64,000 bases of DNA, from NCBI RefSeq assembly GCF_900101175.1, contig NZ_FNFQ01000010.1, forward strand, positions 1-64,000, written 5' to 3'. Each line of letters begins with the position of its first letter. Position 1 is the stretch's first letter. This DNA is from Stenotrophomonas pavanii (GTDB lineage: Bacteria; Pseudomonadota; Gammaproteobacteria; Xanthomonadales; Xanthomonadaceae). A model generated the notes under the pieces. The model saw only the letters and a list, made by a program, of their open reading frames with translations. It did no database searches and had not been told where the DNA came from. The position numbers and the translations under genes were made by a program. Below are positions 26,028-34,858 of this stretch, piece by piece.

Positions 26028-27710
26028 GTGCAGACCACCGATCACCCGAGTTCCCCGACCGCCACCCCGCCGTCTTCGCCTCGTGACCACAGCATGAAAA
26101 TCAAACGATTCGTCGCCGCCGACATGCGCTCGGCCATGAACCTGGTGCGCAAGGAACACGGTCCTGACGCCGTGATCCTGTCCAACCGCCGGATCGAGGA
26201 AGGCATCGAGATCGTCGCCGCCGCCAACTATGACGAGAGCGCCGTGCAGCGTGCACTGGAAGCCTCGCGCCGTGACGTCGCACCGCCGCCGGCAGCCAAG
26301 CCGCGCACCGCCGCCGACGCGGTGATCGCCGCCGTCACCCGCCGCCGCAGCGCCACCCCGGCGCCGGAACCGGTCGCCGCCACGACCTCGGCGGTGGCCG
26401 CCCTTGCCCGCGCCGCCGTCGGCGCCACCGGCCGCACGCTGGACAGCGCCGACGAGATCGTGCCGACCCGTGGCAGCACCGGCTTTGCCGCCACCCTGGC
26501 GCGCGCCACCGTCAACGAACCGGCACTGCCGGAGCAGATCTTCGCGCCGTTCGCCGAGGCCATCGTCGCACCGGCCGCGGCTGTGCCGGCCAACCGCGCC
26601 CGCTTCCCGATCGATCCGCCGCACGAGGCGCATCACGAAAGCGTGGCGCCGGCGGTGCAGCCGCCGCCGCTGCCGACCGCTGCCGTCGCCGACGCGCAGC
26701 CGGCCAGCGCCGCCACCGAACCGGCATTGGCCGATGCCATCGTCGAAGCCGCGCCGGCGCCCACCCTGGCCCCGGCCCCGGTGCTGACGGTGGTCGCCCA
26801 GGACGACGCCGAGATCCGCCAGCTGCGCCAGGAAGTGGCCGGCATGCGCCAGGTGATCGAGCGCGAGATGAACCGCTTCACCGACGAGCGCCTGCGCGGC
26901 TGCCCGGTGCGCGCCACCGCGCTGGACCTGATGGACGAGTACGGCTTCGACGCCGGCCTGGCCCGCGACGTGGCCATGCAGATTCCGCTGGAAACCGAAG
27001 CCCACCGCGGCCGCGGCCTGATGCTGGGGCTGATCTCGCGCAAGCTGCCGATCGCCCCGGTCGACCCGCTGGAAGAAGGCGGCGTGATCGCCCTTGTGGG
27101 CCCGACCGGCGCCGGCAAGACCACCACCATCGCCAAGCTGGCCTCGCGCTTCGCCGAGAAGCATGCGCCGCGTGACGTGGCCCTGGTCACCACCGACACC
27201 ACCCGCATCGGCGCCCGCGAGCAGCTGTATGGCTACGGCCGCCAGCTCGGTATCGCCGTGCACGAGGCCAACAGCGGCACTGACCTGGACCAGCTGCTGG
27301 AACGCCTGAAGGACTACAAGCTGGTGCTGATCGATACCGCCGGCCTGGGCCCGCGCGACCGCGCGCTGGCCGCCCAGCTGCAGTGGCTGCGCGCCGCGCG
27401 CCAGGTCCGCACCCTGCTGGTGCTGCCGGCCAACACCAGCTTCGGCGACATGGACGAGGTGGTCCGCCGCTTCGGCGCCGCCAACCTGCAGGGCCTGGTG
27501 CTGAGCAAGCTGGACGAGACCGGCCGCTTCGGCAACGCCCTGTCGGTGGCCGTGGACCACGCCCTGCCGATCACCTGGGTGACCGATGGGCAGGACGTTC
27601 CGGAGGACCTGCACCGGGCCAGTGCAGCCAATCTTGTACTTCGCCTTGAAGATTTGCGCCGAGCGGCCGATATGCCCTGCAACCCGGAGTTGAACCATGC
27701 CGTCGCGTGA
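26028..27710 (+). CDS. flhF: Flagellar GTPase FlhF (start uncertain)
   Basis: An SRP-type GTPase that sets polar flagellum position and number. The C-terminal NG domain shows the P-loop LVGPTGAGKTTTIAKLA, TTDTTRIGAREQLYGYG, LIDTAGLGPRDRAL and LVLSKLDETGRFGNAL. A long Ala/Pro-rich B domain precedes it. GTG 26028 has a strong AAGGGGA site (26012-26018) 9 bases upstream and gives 560 residues, with a 22-residue leader before MKIKRFVAADMRSAM. ATG 26094 begins at that usual family start but has no ribosome site. The gene overlaps fleN by 14 bases. Confidence 0.92.
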   Translation: MQTTDHPSSPTATPPSSPRDHSMKIKRFVAADMRSAMNLVRKEHGPDAVILSNRRIEEGIEIVAAANYDESAVQRALEASRRDVAPPPAAKPRTAADAVIAAVTRRRSATPAPEPVAATTSAVAALARAAVGATGRTLDSADEIVPTRGSTGFAATLARATVNEPALPEQIFAPFAEAIVAPAAAVPANRARFPIDPPHEAHHESVAPAVQPPPLPTAAVADAQPASAATEPALADAIVEAAPAPTLAPAPVLTVVAQDDAEIRQLRQEVAGMRQVIEREMNRFTDERLRGCPVRATALDLMDEYGFDAGLARDVAMQIPLETEAHRGRGLMLGLISRKLPIAPVDPLEEGGVIALVGPTGAGKTTTIAKLASRFAEKHAPRDVALVTTDTTRIGAREQLYGYGRQLGIAVHEANSGTDLDQLLERLKDYKLVLIDTAGLGPRDRALAAQLQWLRAARQVRTLLVLPANTSFGDMDEVVRRFGAANLQGLVLSKLDETGRFGNALSVAVDHALPITWVTDGQDVPEDLHRASAANLVLRLEDLRRAADMPCNPELNHAVA

Positions 27711-28584
27711 GTACGCCAAGCTGACCAAGACCTTCCCGCTGTCGGCCACCCGCAGCGAGCCGCTCGGCCCTGTGCGCACCATTGCCGTGACCGGCGGCAA
27801 GGGCGGCGTGGGCAAGACCAACGTGTCGGCCAACCTGGCCGTGGCGCTGGCCGGCATGGGCAAGCGCACGCTGCTGCTGGACGCCGACCTCGGCCTGGCC
27901 AACATCGACGTGATCCTGGGCTTGAACCCCACCTTTACGCTGGCCGACCTGGTCGCCGGCCGCTGCTCGCTGGACGACGTCATCGTCGAAGGCCCGAACG
28001 GGGTGCTGGTGGTGCCGGCCGCGTCCGGCCGCCGGCACATGGCCGAGCTGGCCCCCGCCGAGCACGTCGGCCTGGTCAATGTGTTCTCCGAACTGGAACG
28101 CGAGCTGGACATCATGGTGGTGGACACCGCCGCCGGCATCACCGACGGCGTGCTGACCTTCTGCCAGGCCGCGCAGGACACCGTGGTGGTGGTCTGTGAC
28201 GAGCCGGCGTCCATCACCGACGCCTACGCGCTGATCAAGGTGCTGTCGCGCGAACGGGGCGTGGACCGCGTCCAGGTGGTGGCCAACATGGTCCGCGACC
28301 CCAACGAGGGCCGCGTGCTGTACGAAAAGCTGACCCGCGTCTGCGAGAAGTTCCTGGCCGACGTCTCGCTGAACTACCTGGGCTGCGTGCCGCAGGATGA
28401 CTGGCTGCGCCTGTCGGTGCAGCGCCAGCAACCGGTGGTGAAGGCCTATCCGTCCAGCCCGTCGGCGCTGGCGATCACCGAGATCGCACGCCGTACCGCG
28501 CGCTGGCAGGCGCCGACCGAACCGCGCGGTGGCGTCGAGTTCTTCCTCGAACGCATCCTCAAGCAGCGTGGGGTGGCAGCATGA
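27697..28584 (+). CDS. fleN: Flagellar number regulator FleN (MinD-like ATPase)
   Basis: FleN (FlhG) limits flagellar number by countering FleQ and FlhF. The 295-residue MinD/ParA ATPase has the deviant Walker A VTGGKGGVGKTNVSANLAVA, the DADLGLANIDVILGL switch I region and VVDTAAGITDGVL Walker B. A short extension precedes the P-loop, and a hydrophobic/basic C-terminus may bind membrane. It is coupled to flhF and overlaps fliA by ATGA. Confidence 0.94.
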   Translation: MPSREYAKLTKTFPLSATRSEPLGPVRTIAVTGGKGGVGKTNVSANLAVALAGMGKRTLLLDADLGLANIDVILGLNPTFTLADLVAGRCSLDDVIVEGPNGVLVVPAASGRRHMAELAPAEHVGLVNVFSELERELDIMVVDTAAGITDGVLTFCQAAQDTVVVVCDEPASITDAYALIKVLSRERGVDRVQVVANMVRDPNEGRVLYEKLTRVCEKFLADVSLNYLGCVPQDDWLRLSVQRQQPVVKAYPSSPSALAITEIARRTARWQAPTEPRGGVEFFLERILKQRGVAA

Positions 28585-29324
28585 AAGGCGCAGCCCAGTA
28601 CAGGGAAGTCCAGCGCTCGGCGGCCAACGATGTCATCGCCCAGCATTCGGACCTGGTGCGGCGCATCGCCCACCATCTGGCCGCGCGCCTGCCCGCCAGC
28701 GTCGAGGTGGACGACCTGATCCAGGCCGGCATGATGGGCCTGATCGAAGCCTCGCGCAGTTACGACGCCGACCAGGGCGCTTCGTTCGAAACCTACGCCT
28801 CGATCCGCATCCGCGGCTCGATGATCGACGAGATCCGCCGTGGCGACTGGGTGCCGCGCTCGGTGCACCGGCGCGCACGCGATGCGGCCGCCACCATCCG
28901 CCGCCTGGAACAGAGCAGCGGCCGCGCCGCCAGCGCCACCGAAGTCGCCGCCGCGATGGAGATGCCGCTGCCCGAGTACCTGCGCCTGATGGAAGACGCC
29001 GCGCGCGGCCAGGTGCTGAGCCTGGAATCGCGCATCGAAGACCAGGGCGAGCTGGACACCGTCGCCCAGGGCGGCCCGACCCCGCAACAGGTGCTGGAGC
29101 GTGGCGAGTTCGGTCGCGAGCTGGGCAAGGCCATCGGCCACCTGCCCGAGCGCGAACAGCTGGTGCTCTCGCTCTACTACGAGCAGGAACTGAACCTGAA
29201 GGAGATCGGCGCGGTGCTCGGCGTGAGCGAATCGCGGGTCTGCCAGATCCACGGCCAGGCCGTGCTGCGCCTGCGTGGACGGCTGAAGATTTTCGAGGCG
29301 GCGGACGCCGGCCTGGAAGAGTGA
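28581..29324 (+). CDS. fliA: Flagellar sigma factor FliA (sigma-28)
   Basis: Directs transcription of late flagellar and chemotaxis genes. The 247-residue protein has sigma regions 2 (LIQAGMMGLIEASRSYDADQ and FETYASIRIRGSMIDEIR), 3 and 4 (LKEIGAVLGVSESRVCQIHG). At least five promoters in this window match its consensus with exact N11 spacing. It is translationally coupled to fleN and followed 57 bases later by cheY. Confidence 0.97.
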   Translation: MKGAAQYREVQRSAANDVIAQHSDLVRRIAHHLAARLPASVEVDDLIQAGMMGLIEASRSYDADQGASFETYASIRIRGSMIDEIRRGDWVPRSVHRRARDAAATIRRLEQSSGRAASATEVAAAMEMPLPEYLRLMEDAARGQVLSLESRIEDQGELDTVAQGGPTPQQVLERGEFGRELGKAIGHLPEREQLVLSLYYEQELNLKEIGAVLGVSESRVCQIHGQAVLRLRGRLKIFEAADAGLEE

Positions 29325-29381
29325 ACATGCCCGAGGCGGCTGCCCCCGGCCGCCCGGAATGAACAACAAAGGAACTCTGCT

Positions 29382-29774
29382 TTGAACAAGAACATGCGCA
29401 TCCTGATCGTCGACGACTTCTCGACTATGCGTCGGATCGTCAAGAACCTGCTGGGCGATCTTGGCTTCACCAACACCGCCGAAGCCGAGGACGGGCATGC
29501 CGCGCTGTCGCTGCTGCAGAGCCAGCCGTTCGATTTCGTGGTCACCGACTGGAACATGCCGGTGATGACCGGCATCGAACTGCTCAAGGCGATCCGCGCC
29601 GACGCCAAGCTGAAGACCCTGCCGGTGCTGATGGTCACCGCCGAAGCCAAGCGCGAGCAGATCATCGAAGCAGCCCAGAACGGCGTGAACGGCTACATCA
29701 TCAAGCCGTTCACCGCGCAGACGCTGGAAGAAAAGCTCGGCAAGATCTTCGAACGCCTGGCGGCCAGCGCCTGA
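29382..29774 (+). CDS. cheY: Chemotaxis response regulator CheY
   Basis: CheY carries phosphate from CheA to FliM. The 130-residue receiver has [18 protein letters not shown], the acceptor Asp in [12 protein letters not shown] (about residue 56) and the Lys in [15 protein letters not shown], closely like enteric CheY. The start is TTG 29382, preceded by AAAGGA (29368-29373); ATG 29394 is an alternative that would trim four residues. It sits between fliA and cheZ, overlapping cheZ by one base. Confidence 0.95.
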   Translation: MNKNMRILIVDDFSTMRRIVKNLLGDLGFTNTAEAEDGHAALSLLQSQPFDFVVTDWNMPVMTGIELLKAIRADAKLKTLPVLMVTAEAKREQIIEAAQNGVNGYIIKPFTAQTLEEKLGKIFERLAASA

Positions 29775-30379
29775 TGGATACCATGGTCGACAGGAACGCC
29801 CTCGCCCTGCGCCTGCAGGAAGCCCTGGACGCGCTGGAGTCCGGCGATGAAGCCGCGTGGCGTCAACGCATCGACGGGCTGGTCGCGCTGCGCACGCAGC
29901 CGATGATGAGCGGCCTCTCGCGGCTGGCCCGCGAGCTCGGGCAGGCCCTGGGCGAACTGCCGACCGTGCCCAGCGAGGCCGGCGAACTGGACGATGCCTG
30001 CGCACGCCTGGACCATGTGGTGGCGATGACCGAACAGGCCACGCACCGCACCCTGGACCTGGCCGAGGAATGCCGCAGCCTGACCGAGCAGCTGCGCGCC
30101 GAAGGCCTGCAGCCGGGCCAGGACGCGCAGCTCGAGCGCATCCGCCACAACCTGACCGAGATCGCCCTGACCCAGAGCTACCAGGACCTGACCGGGCAGA
30201 TCATCCGTCGCGTGGTCGGCATCGTCCGCCGCGTGCACGAAGGCTTCGGCGCGCTCGGCCTGCCGCCGGAACAGCATCGCACCGACCCGGAACTGGCCGG
30301 GCCGGCACTGAAGGGACTGGACCGCCACGCGGTCTCGCAGAACGACGCCGACGACCTGTTGTCGGATCTGGGGCTGTAA
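29774..30379 (+). CDS. cheZ: CheY phosphatase CheZ
   Basis: CheZ speeds dephosphorylation of CheY-P. The 201-residue helical protein contains TQSYQDLTGQIIRRVV, whose Gln inserts into the CheY active site. It ends SQNDADDLLSDLGL, the C-terminal CheY-docking helix. That tail resembles the FliM N-terminal peptide and two segments in the neighbouring CheA. It lies directly after cheY, with cheA following 2 bases downstream. Confidence 0.94.
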   Translation: MDTMVDRNALALRLQEALDALESGDEAAWRQRIDGLVALRTQPMMSGLSRLARELGQALGELPTVPSEAGELDDACARLDHVVAMTEQATHRTLDLAEECRSLTEQLRAEGLQPGQDAQLERIRHNLTEIALTQSYQDLTGQIIRRVVGIVRRVHEGFGALGLPPEQHRTDPELAGPALKGLDRHAVSQNDADDLLSDLGL

Positions 30380-30381
30380 GC

Positions 30382-32211
30382 ATGAGCGCGGTATCCGACG
30401 ACATCACTGCCGATTTCATCATCGAGGCACAGGAAATCCTGGATCGCCTCGGCGAACAGCTGGTGTCGCTGGAGCAGGCACCGCAGGACGGCGAACAGCT
30501 GAACGCGGTGTTCCGCGGCTATCACACGCTCAAGGGCGGCGCCGGCTTCCTTGGCGTCACCGCGATGGTCGAGCTGTGCCACGCTGCTGAGGAAGCGCTG
30601 GGCGCCGCGCGCGCCGGCCAGGCCGTATTGCAGGCGCACCACTTCGACGCCGCGCAGCAATCGCTGGACTACCTGCAGTCGATGCTGGATGCCGTGTCGT
30701 CCGGCACCGAACCGGGCTATGCACCGCCGGACCTGATCGCCCAGTTCGATGTGCACGGTGGCACCGCGGCGGCGCCTGTCGCCGCCGCTCCGGCAGCCGG
30801 TAGCAGTGACCTGATCACCGACGACGAATTCGAAGCCCTGCTTGACCAGCTGCACGGCGGCAACGCCCCGACCGCGGTCGCACCGGCCAAGAAGGCCGAC
30901 GACGGGCTGATCAGCGAAGACGAATTCGAAGCCCTGCTCGACCAGCTGCACGGTGGCGCCGCACCCGGCGCCAAGCCTGCCGCTGCGCCGGCGCCGGCGC
31001 CGCTCGCTGCCCCACGCCCGGCGGCCGCACCGGCGCCGGCGCCCAAGCCGGCCGCCAAGCCGCTGGCCGAGGCGGAACATACCGTGCGCGTGGACACCAA
31101 GCGCCTGGATGCGATCGTCAATCTGATCGGCGAACTGGTGCTGTCGCGCAACCGGCTCAAGACCCTGCGTGCCCGCCTGCGCGACGAGGAGCTGGACCGC
31201 GCCGTGTCCACCCTGGACATCGCCACCGCGCGCCTGCAGTCGGCGGTGATGCGCACCCGCATGCAGCCAGTGGGCAAGGTGTTCTCGCGCTTCCCCAAGG
31301 TCGCCCGCGATGTCGCCCGCTCGCTGAAGAAGGAAGTGGACCTGGAGTTGATCGGCGCCGAGACCGAACTCGACCGCAACCTGGTCGAGGCCCTGGCCGA
31401 CCCGCTGGTGCACCTGGTCCGCAATGCCATCGACCATGGCGTGGAAATGCCCGACCTGCGCGAAGCACAGGGCAAGCCGCGGATGGGCCACGTGCGGCTG
31501 TCCGCGCAGCAGGAAGGTGACTACGTCAGCATCGAGGTGCAGGACGATGGCGCCGGCATTGATCCGGAAAAGCTGCGTGCGAAGGCGCGCGAGAAGGGCC
31601 TGATCGATCCCGAAGCCGCCGCCCGCCTGAGCAGCGAGGAGTGCCTGCACCTGGTGTTCCTGCCGGGCTTTTCGACCAAGCAGCAGGTCACGGACATCTC
31701 CGGCCGTGGCGTCGGCATGGACGTGGTGCAGTCGCGCATCCGCGAACTCAGCGGGCAGATCCAGATCCAGTCGGAACTGGGCCGTGGCAGCCGCTTCCTG
31801 ATCCGCGTGCCGCTCACCCTGGCGATCCTGCCGACCCTGCTGGTGCAGGCCGGCGAAGACGTCTATGCGTTGCCGCTGGCGCGCGTGATGGAAGTGCTGC
31901 ACGCGCCTGGCACGTCGCTAGGCTGGTTCGATGGCCGCGCCGTGCTCGACCGCCGTTCGCACACCCTGCCGCTGGTCGATCTCCGCCAGTGGCTGGATGT
32001 GACGCCCGCCACGTCGACCCTGCTGACCATCGTCGTGCTGCAGGCCGGTGAAGCGCGCTTCGGCCTGGTCGTGGACCAGGTCCGCGGGCGCGAGGAAGTG
32101 GTCATCAAGCCATTGCCGAAGGCCCTGCGCGGCCTGCGCGGTTACGCCGGTGCAACCTTGATCGGCGATGGTCGCATGGCGCTGATCCTGGATGTGGACG
32201 GCCTGCGCTGA
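30382..32211 (+). CDS. cheA: Chemotaxis histidine kinase CheA
   Basis: CheA phosphorylates CheY and CheB in response to receptors. The 609-residue protein has an Hpt domain with phospho-His 48 (GYHTLKGGAGFLG), a long Ala/Pro-rich linker, dimerisation domain (VNLIGELVLSRNRLKTLRAR), HATPase (LVRNAIDHGVEMPDLREAQG; VSIEVQDDGAGIDP) and a C-terminal CheW-like domain. A classical P2 domain is not evident. Instead the linker carries two near-identical copies of DEFEALLDQLHGG (about 147-160 and 178-190), probably CheY docking sites. ATG 30382 is used; the open frame further upstream lies inside cheZ. Confidence 0.95.
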   Translation: MSAVSDDITADFIIEAQEILDRLGEQLVSLEQAPQDGEQLNAVFRGYHTLKGGAGFLGVTAMVELCHAAEEALGAARAGQAVLQAHHFDAAQQSLDYLQSMLDAVSSGTEPGYAPPDLIAQFDVHGGTAAAPVAAAPAAGSSDLITDDEFEALLDQLHGGNAPTAVAPAKKADDGLISEDEFEALLDQLHGGAAPGAKPAAAPAPAPLAAPRPAAAPAPAPKPAAKPLAEAEHTVRVDTKRLDAIVNLIGELVLSRNRLKTLRARLRDEELDRAVSTLDIATARLQSAVMRTRMQPVGKVFSRFPKVARDVARSLKKEVDLELIGAETELDRNLVEALADPLVHLVRNAIDHGVEMPDLREAQGKPRMGHVRLSAQQEGDYVSIEVQDDGAGIDPEKLRAKAREKGLIDPEAAARLSSEECLHLVFLPGFSTKQQVTDISGRGVGMDVVQSRIRELSGQIQIQSELGRGSRFLIRVPLTLAILPTLLVQAGEDVYALPLARVMEVLHAPGTSLGWFDGRAVLDRRSHTLPLVDLRQWLDVTPATSTLLTIVVLQAGEARFGLVVDQVRGREEVVIKPLPKALRGLRGYAGATLIGDGRMALILDVDGLR

Positions 32212-32312
32212 CGCTCGCCGGGCCAGTCCCGGCGCCCCGAAAACTGTGACTACCGTCGTTACGCGATCTACCGGTGTCTCAAGTCCCATTCATACAAGCC
32301 GATACCGGATCC

Positions 32313-33053
32313 ATGGATAGACTCAGCCTCATTGGACTCTTTCTCGCCCTGGCCTCGCTGGTCGGCGGCAGCATCCTCAAGGGCGCCGGCCTGGCGTCCC
32401 TGTGGTCGCCTGCGGCGTTCGTGATCGTCATCGTCGGCACCGTTGCCGCGATCCTGCTGCACACCTCGCCGGCGGTGTTCAAGCATGCGTTCAAGATCGT
32501 GCGCTGGGTCGTGCGCCCCCCGCACAGCGACCGCCGCGAGCTGATCCAGCAGATCGTCGAGTGGAGCAACATCGCCCGCCGCCAGGGCCTGCTGGGCCTG
32601 GAATCGCAGGTGGAAGCGCAGCAGGACCCCTTCCTGCGCAAGGGCCTGCAGCTGCTGGTGGACGGCGTCGAGCCCGAATCGATGCGGCACATGCTGGAGA
32701 TCGAACTGGGCAGCCAGGAACACCAGGACCAGGCCGGCGCCAAGGTGTTCGAGGCGATGGGCATCTACGCCCCCACCCTCGGCATCATCGGCGCCGTGCT
32801 CGGCCTGATCGCGGTGATGAAGAACCTGGCTGACCCGAGCAAGCTCGGCCACGGCATCGCCGCCGCGTTCACCGCGACGATCTACGGCATCGCCTCGGCC
32901 AACCTGCTGTTCCTGCCGATCGCTGCCAAGCTCAAGAGCGTGATCTCGCACAACACGCGCGACCGCGAGATGGTCATCGAAGGCCTGATCTCGATCGCCC
33001 AGGGCGAAAACCCGCGCAACATCGAAACCAACCTCTCCGGCTTCCTGCACTGA
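32313..33053 (+). CDS. motC: Flagellar stator protein MotC (MotA family)
   Basis: Forms the proton channel of the stator with MotD. The 246-residue membrane protein has four hydrophobic helices (first at about 3-25) and a cytoplasmic loop with charged residues that meet FliG. The family signature MGIYAPTLGIIGAVLGLIAV is present. ATG 32313 starts with the first membrane helix; an in-frame GTG at 32274 would add 13 polar residues. Downstream gene motD begins 1 base after the stop. Confidence 0.94.
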   Translation: MDRLSLIGLFLALASLVGGSILKGAGLASLWSPAAFVIVIVGTVAAILLHTSPAVFKHAFKIVRWVVRPPHSDRRELIQQIVEWSNIARRQGLLGLESQVEAQQDPFLRKGLQLLVDGVEPESMRHMLEIELGSQEHQDQAGAKVFEAMGIYAPTLGIIGAVLGLIAVMKNLADPSKLGHGIAAAFTATIYGIASANLLFLPIAAKLKSVISHNTRDREMVIEGLISIAQGENPRNIETNLSGFLH

Positions 33054-33054
33054 C

Positions 33055-34071
33055 ATGGCCCGCCGCAAGCACCACGAAGAGCACGCCAACCACGAAGCAT
33101 GGGCGATCCCCTATGCCGACCTGATGACGCTGCTGCTCGCCTTCTTCGTGGTCATGTACGCGATCTCCTCGGTGAACGAGGGCAAGTACCGGATCATGGC
33201 CGACGCGCTGACCGATGCCTTCGGCGGTGCGCCGCGCACGATCAATCCGGTGCAGGTGGGCAACAAGCAGGTGCAGGGCGGCGGCTGGGATAGCCCGTCG
33301 GTGATCAAGTCCGGCACCAAGATCGGCCCATCGGCGCCGGCGCCCTCGCACGACCCGACGCTGCTGCCGTCGATGGCCTCGCAGATGCGCATGCCGGTGT
33401 CGGTGCACAACCAGGAGCAGATCGCCCGTGCCGAGCGCCAGCTCAACACGATTGCCGATCGCCTCACCGCCGCGCTGGCGCCGCTGATCGACCGCGGCAT
33501 GATCAGCGTGCGCCGTACCGAACTGTGGATCGAAGTCGAGATCAACAGCGACATCCTGTTCCCCACCGGTTCGGCCGCGCTGGACGTGCACGCGCGGCAG
33601 ACCCTGTCCAGCCTCGCCGACGTGCTGCGCGATGTCCCCAACAGCGTGCGCGTGGAAGGCCACACCGACAACGTGCCGATCGCCACCGCCACCTTCCCGT
33701 CCAACTGGGAGCTGTCGGCCGGACGCGCCGCCAGCGTAGTGCACCTGTTCGCCGACCAGGGCGTGCAGCCCTCGCGGCTGGCCATGGTCGGCTACGGCCA
33801 GTTCCGCCCCCGCGAAGAGAACGACAGCGCGCAGGGCCGCAACCGCAACCGCCGGGTGATGGTCATCATCCTGGCCGACACCTCGCATTCGGTGGACCCG
33901 CTCGGCCAGCGCCTGAACGCCGCCACTGGCGCCACCGGCAGCACCGACACCGAACAGGCCGCCGCAACTCCGGCCAGCACCCCCACCTCCCCCATCGCAC
34001 CGGTGAAGTTGCCGCCGGTGCCGGCTGGCAGCCGCGTCGGCGCCGCCGTTCCCCCGGCAATGAAGGAGTAA
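33055..34071 (+). CDS. motD: Flagellar stator protein MotD (MotB family)
   Basis: Anchors the stator to peptidoglycan. The 338-residue protein starts MARRKHHEEHANHEAWAIPY, followed by a single membrane helix with the proton-carrying Asp in PYADLMTLLLAFFVVMYA. The OmpA-like C-terminal domain has VEGHTDNVPI and NWELSAGRAASVV and ends with a Pro/Ala-rich tail. It follows motC, as in Pseudomonas motCD, and precedes the parC/parP pair. Confidence 0.95.
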   Translation: MARRKHHEEHANHEAWAIPYADLMTLLLAFFVVMYAISSVNEGKYRIMADALTDAFGGAPRTINPVQVGNKQVQGGGWDSPSVIKSGTKIGPSAPAPSHDPTLLPSMASQMRMPVSVHNQEQIARAERQLNTIADRLTAALAPLIDRGMISVRRTELWIEVEINSDILFPTGSAALDVHARQTLSSLADVLRDVPNSVRVEGHTDNVPIATATFPSNWELSAGRAASVVHLFADQGVQPSRLAMVGYGQFRPREENDSAQGRNRNRRVMVIILADTSHSVDPLGQRLNAATGATGSTDTEQAAATPASTPTSPIAPVKLPPVPAGSRVGAAVPPAMKE

Positions 34072-34075
34072 TCCG

Positions 34076-34858
34076 ATGCGCATCTGGGCAGTCGCCAACC
34101 AGAAGGGCGGAGTCGGCAAGACCACCACCACCCTCGCCCTCGGCCGCGGACTGGCCGCCCTCGGCCATCGCGTGCTGCTGATCGACCTCGATCCGCATGC
34201 CTCGCTCAGCCGCGCCTTCGGCGTGCCGGTGGACCCGCCGCCGGCCGGCGTGCTGGAACTGTTCGGCACGCCGCCGGCGGACCTGTCCGGCCTGTGCCAT
34301 GCCAGCAACATCCAGGGCCTGGACTACGTCTGCGCGCAATCGGCGCTGGCCACGCTGGAGCGCCGCAGCGCCAACCAGCCCGGCCTCGGCCTGGCACTGC
34401 AGAACGCGCTGGCCCGCCACCAGGGGCAGCACGACTACATTCTGCTGGACTGCGCACCTACCCTCGGCCTGCTGATGATCAATGCCCTGGCCGCTGCCGA
34501 CCGCCTGGTCATCCCGACCCAGGCCGAGCCGCTGGCCCTGCACGGCCTGGATGGGATGGTCCGCACCGGCGAGATGGTCGAGCGTTCGCGCCGCCGCCCG
34601 TTGCCGATCTCGATCCTGCCGACCCTGTTCGACCGCCGCACCCGCGCCGGCAACGAGTCGCTGCGCACCATGCAGGACCGCCATGGCAACCGCGTGTGGG
34701 AAGACGCGATTCCGATCGACACCCGCATCAGCAATGCCGCCGGCCTGACCCTGCCGAGCGTCGGCGAGGACTATCCGGGCCGCGGCCTGGCCGCCTACCG
34801 CCGCGCATTGAACTGGATCCTCGGCGAGGATGCCCGCGCCCTGGAGCAGGCCGCATGA
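34076..34858 (+). CDS. parC: ParA-family ATPase, likely chemotaxis-array positioning ParC
   Basis: A 260-residue ParA-type ATPase with the deviant Walker A NQKGGVGKTTTTLALG (about 9-24), LLIDLDPHASLSRAFG and the YILLDCAPTLGLLMINAL Walker B. In Vibrio and Pseudomonas the ParA homologue encoded after mot/che genes (ParC) places chemoreceptor arrays at the pole together with ParP, and the next gene here is ParP-like. It is unrelated in role to topoisomerase ParC. Coupled to parP by ATGA. Confidence 0.85.
   Translation: MRIWAVANQKGGVGKTTTTLALGRGLAALGHRVLLIDLDPHASLSRAFGVPVDPPPAGVLELFGTPPADLSGLCHASNIQGLDYVCAQSALATLERRSANQPGLGLALQNALARHQGQHDYILLDCAPTLGLLMINALAAADRLVIPTQAEPLALHGLDGMVRTGEMVERSRRRPLPISILPTLFDRRTRAGNESLRTMQDRHGNRVWEDAIPIDTRISNAAGLTLPSVGEDYPGRGLAAYRRALNWILGEDARALEQAA

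Noticed and set aside
32239-32262. Possible FliA promoter before motC
   Set aside because: GAAAACTG and GTCGTTAC are only 8 bp apart, so the spacing is wrong. motC is probably read from the upstream cheA transcript.
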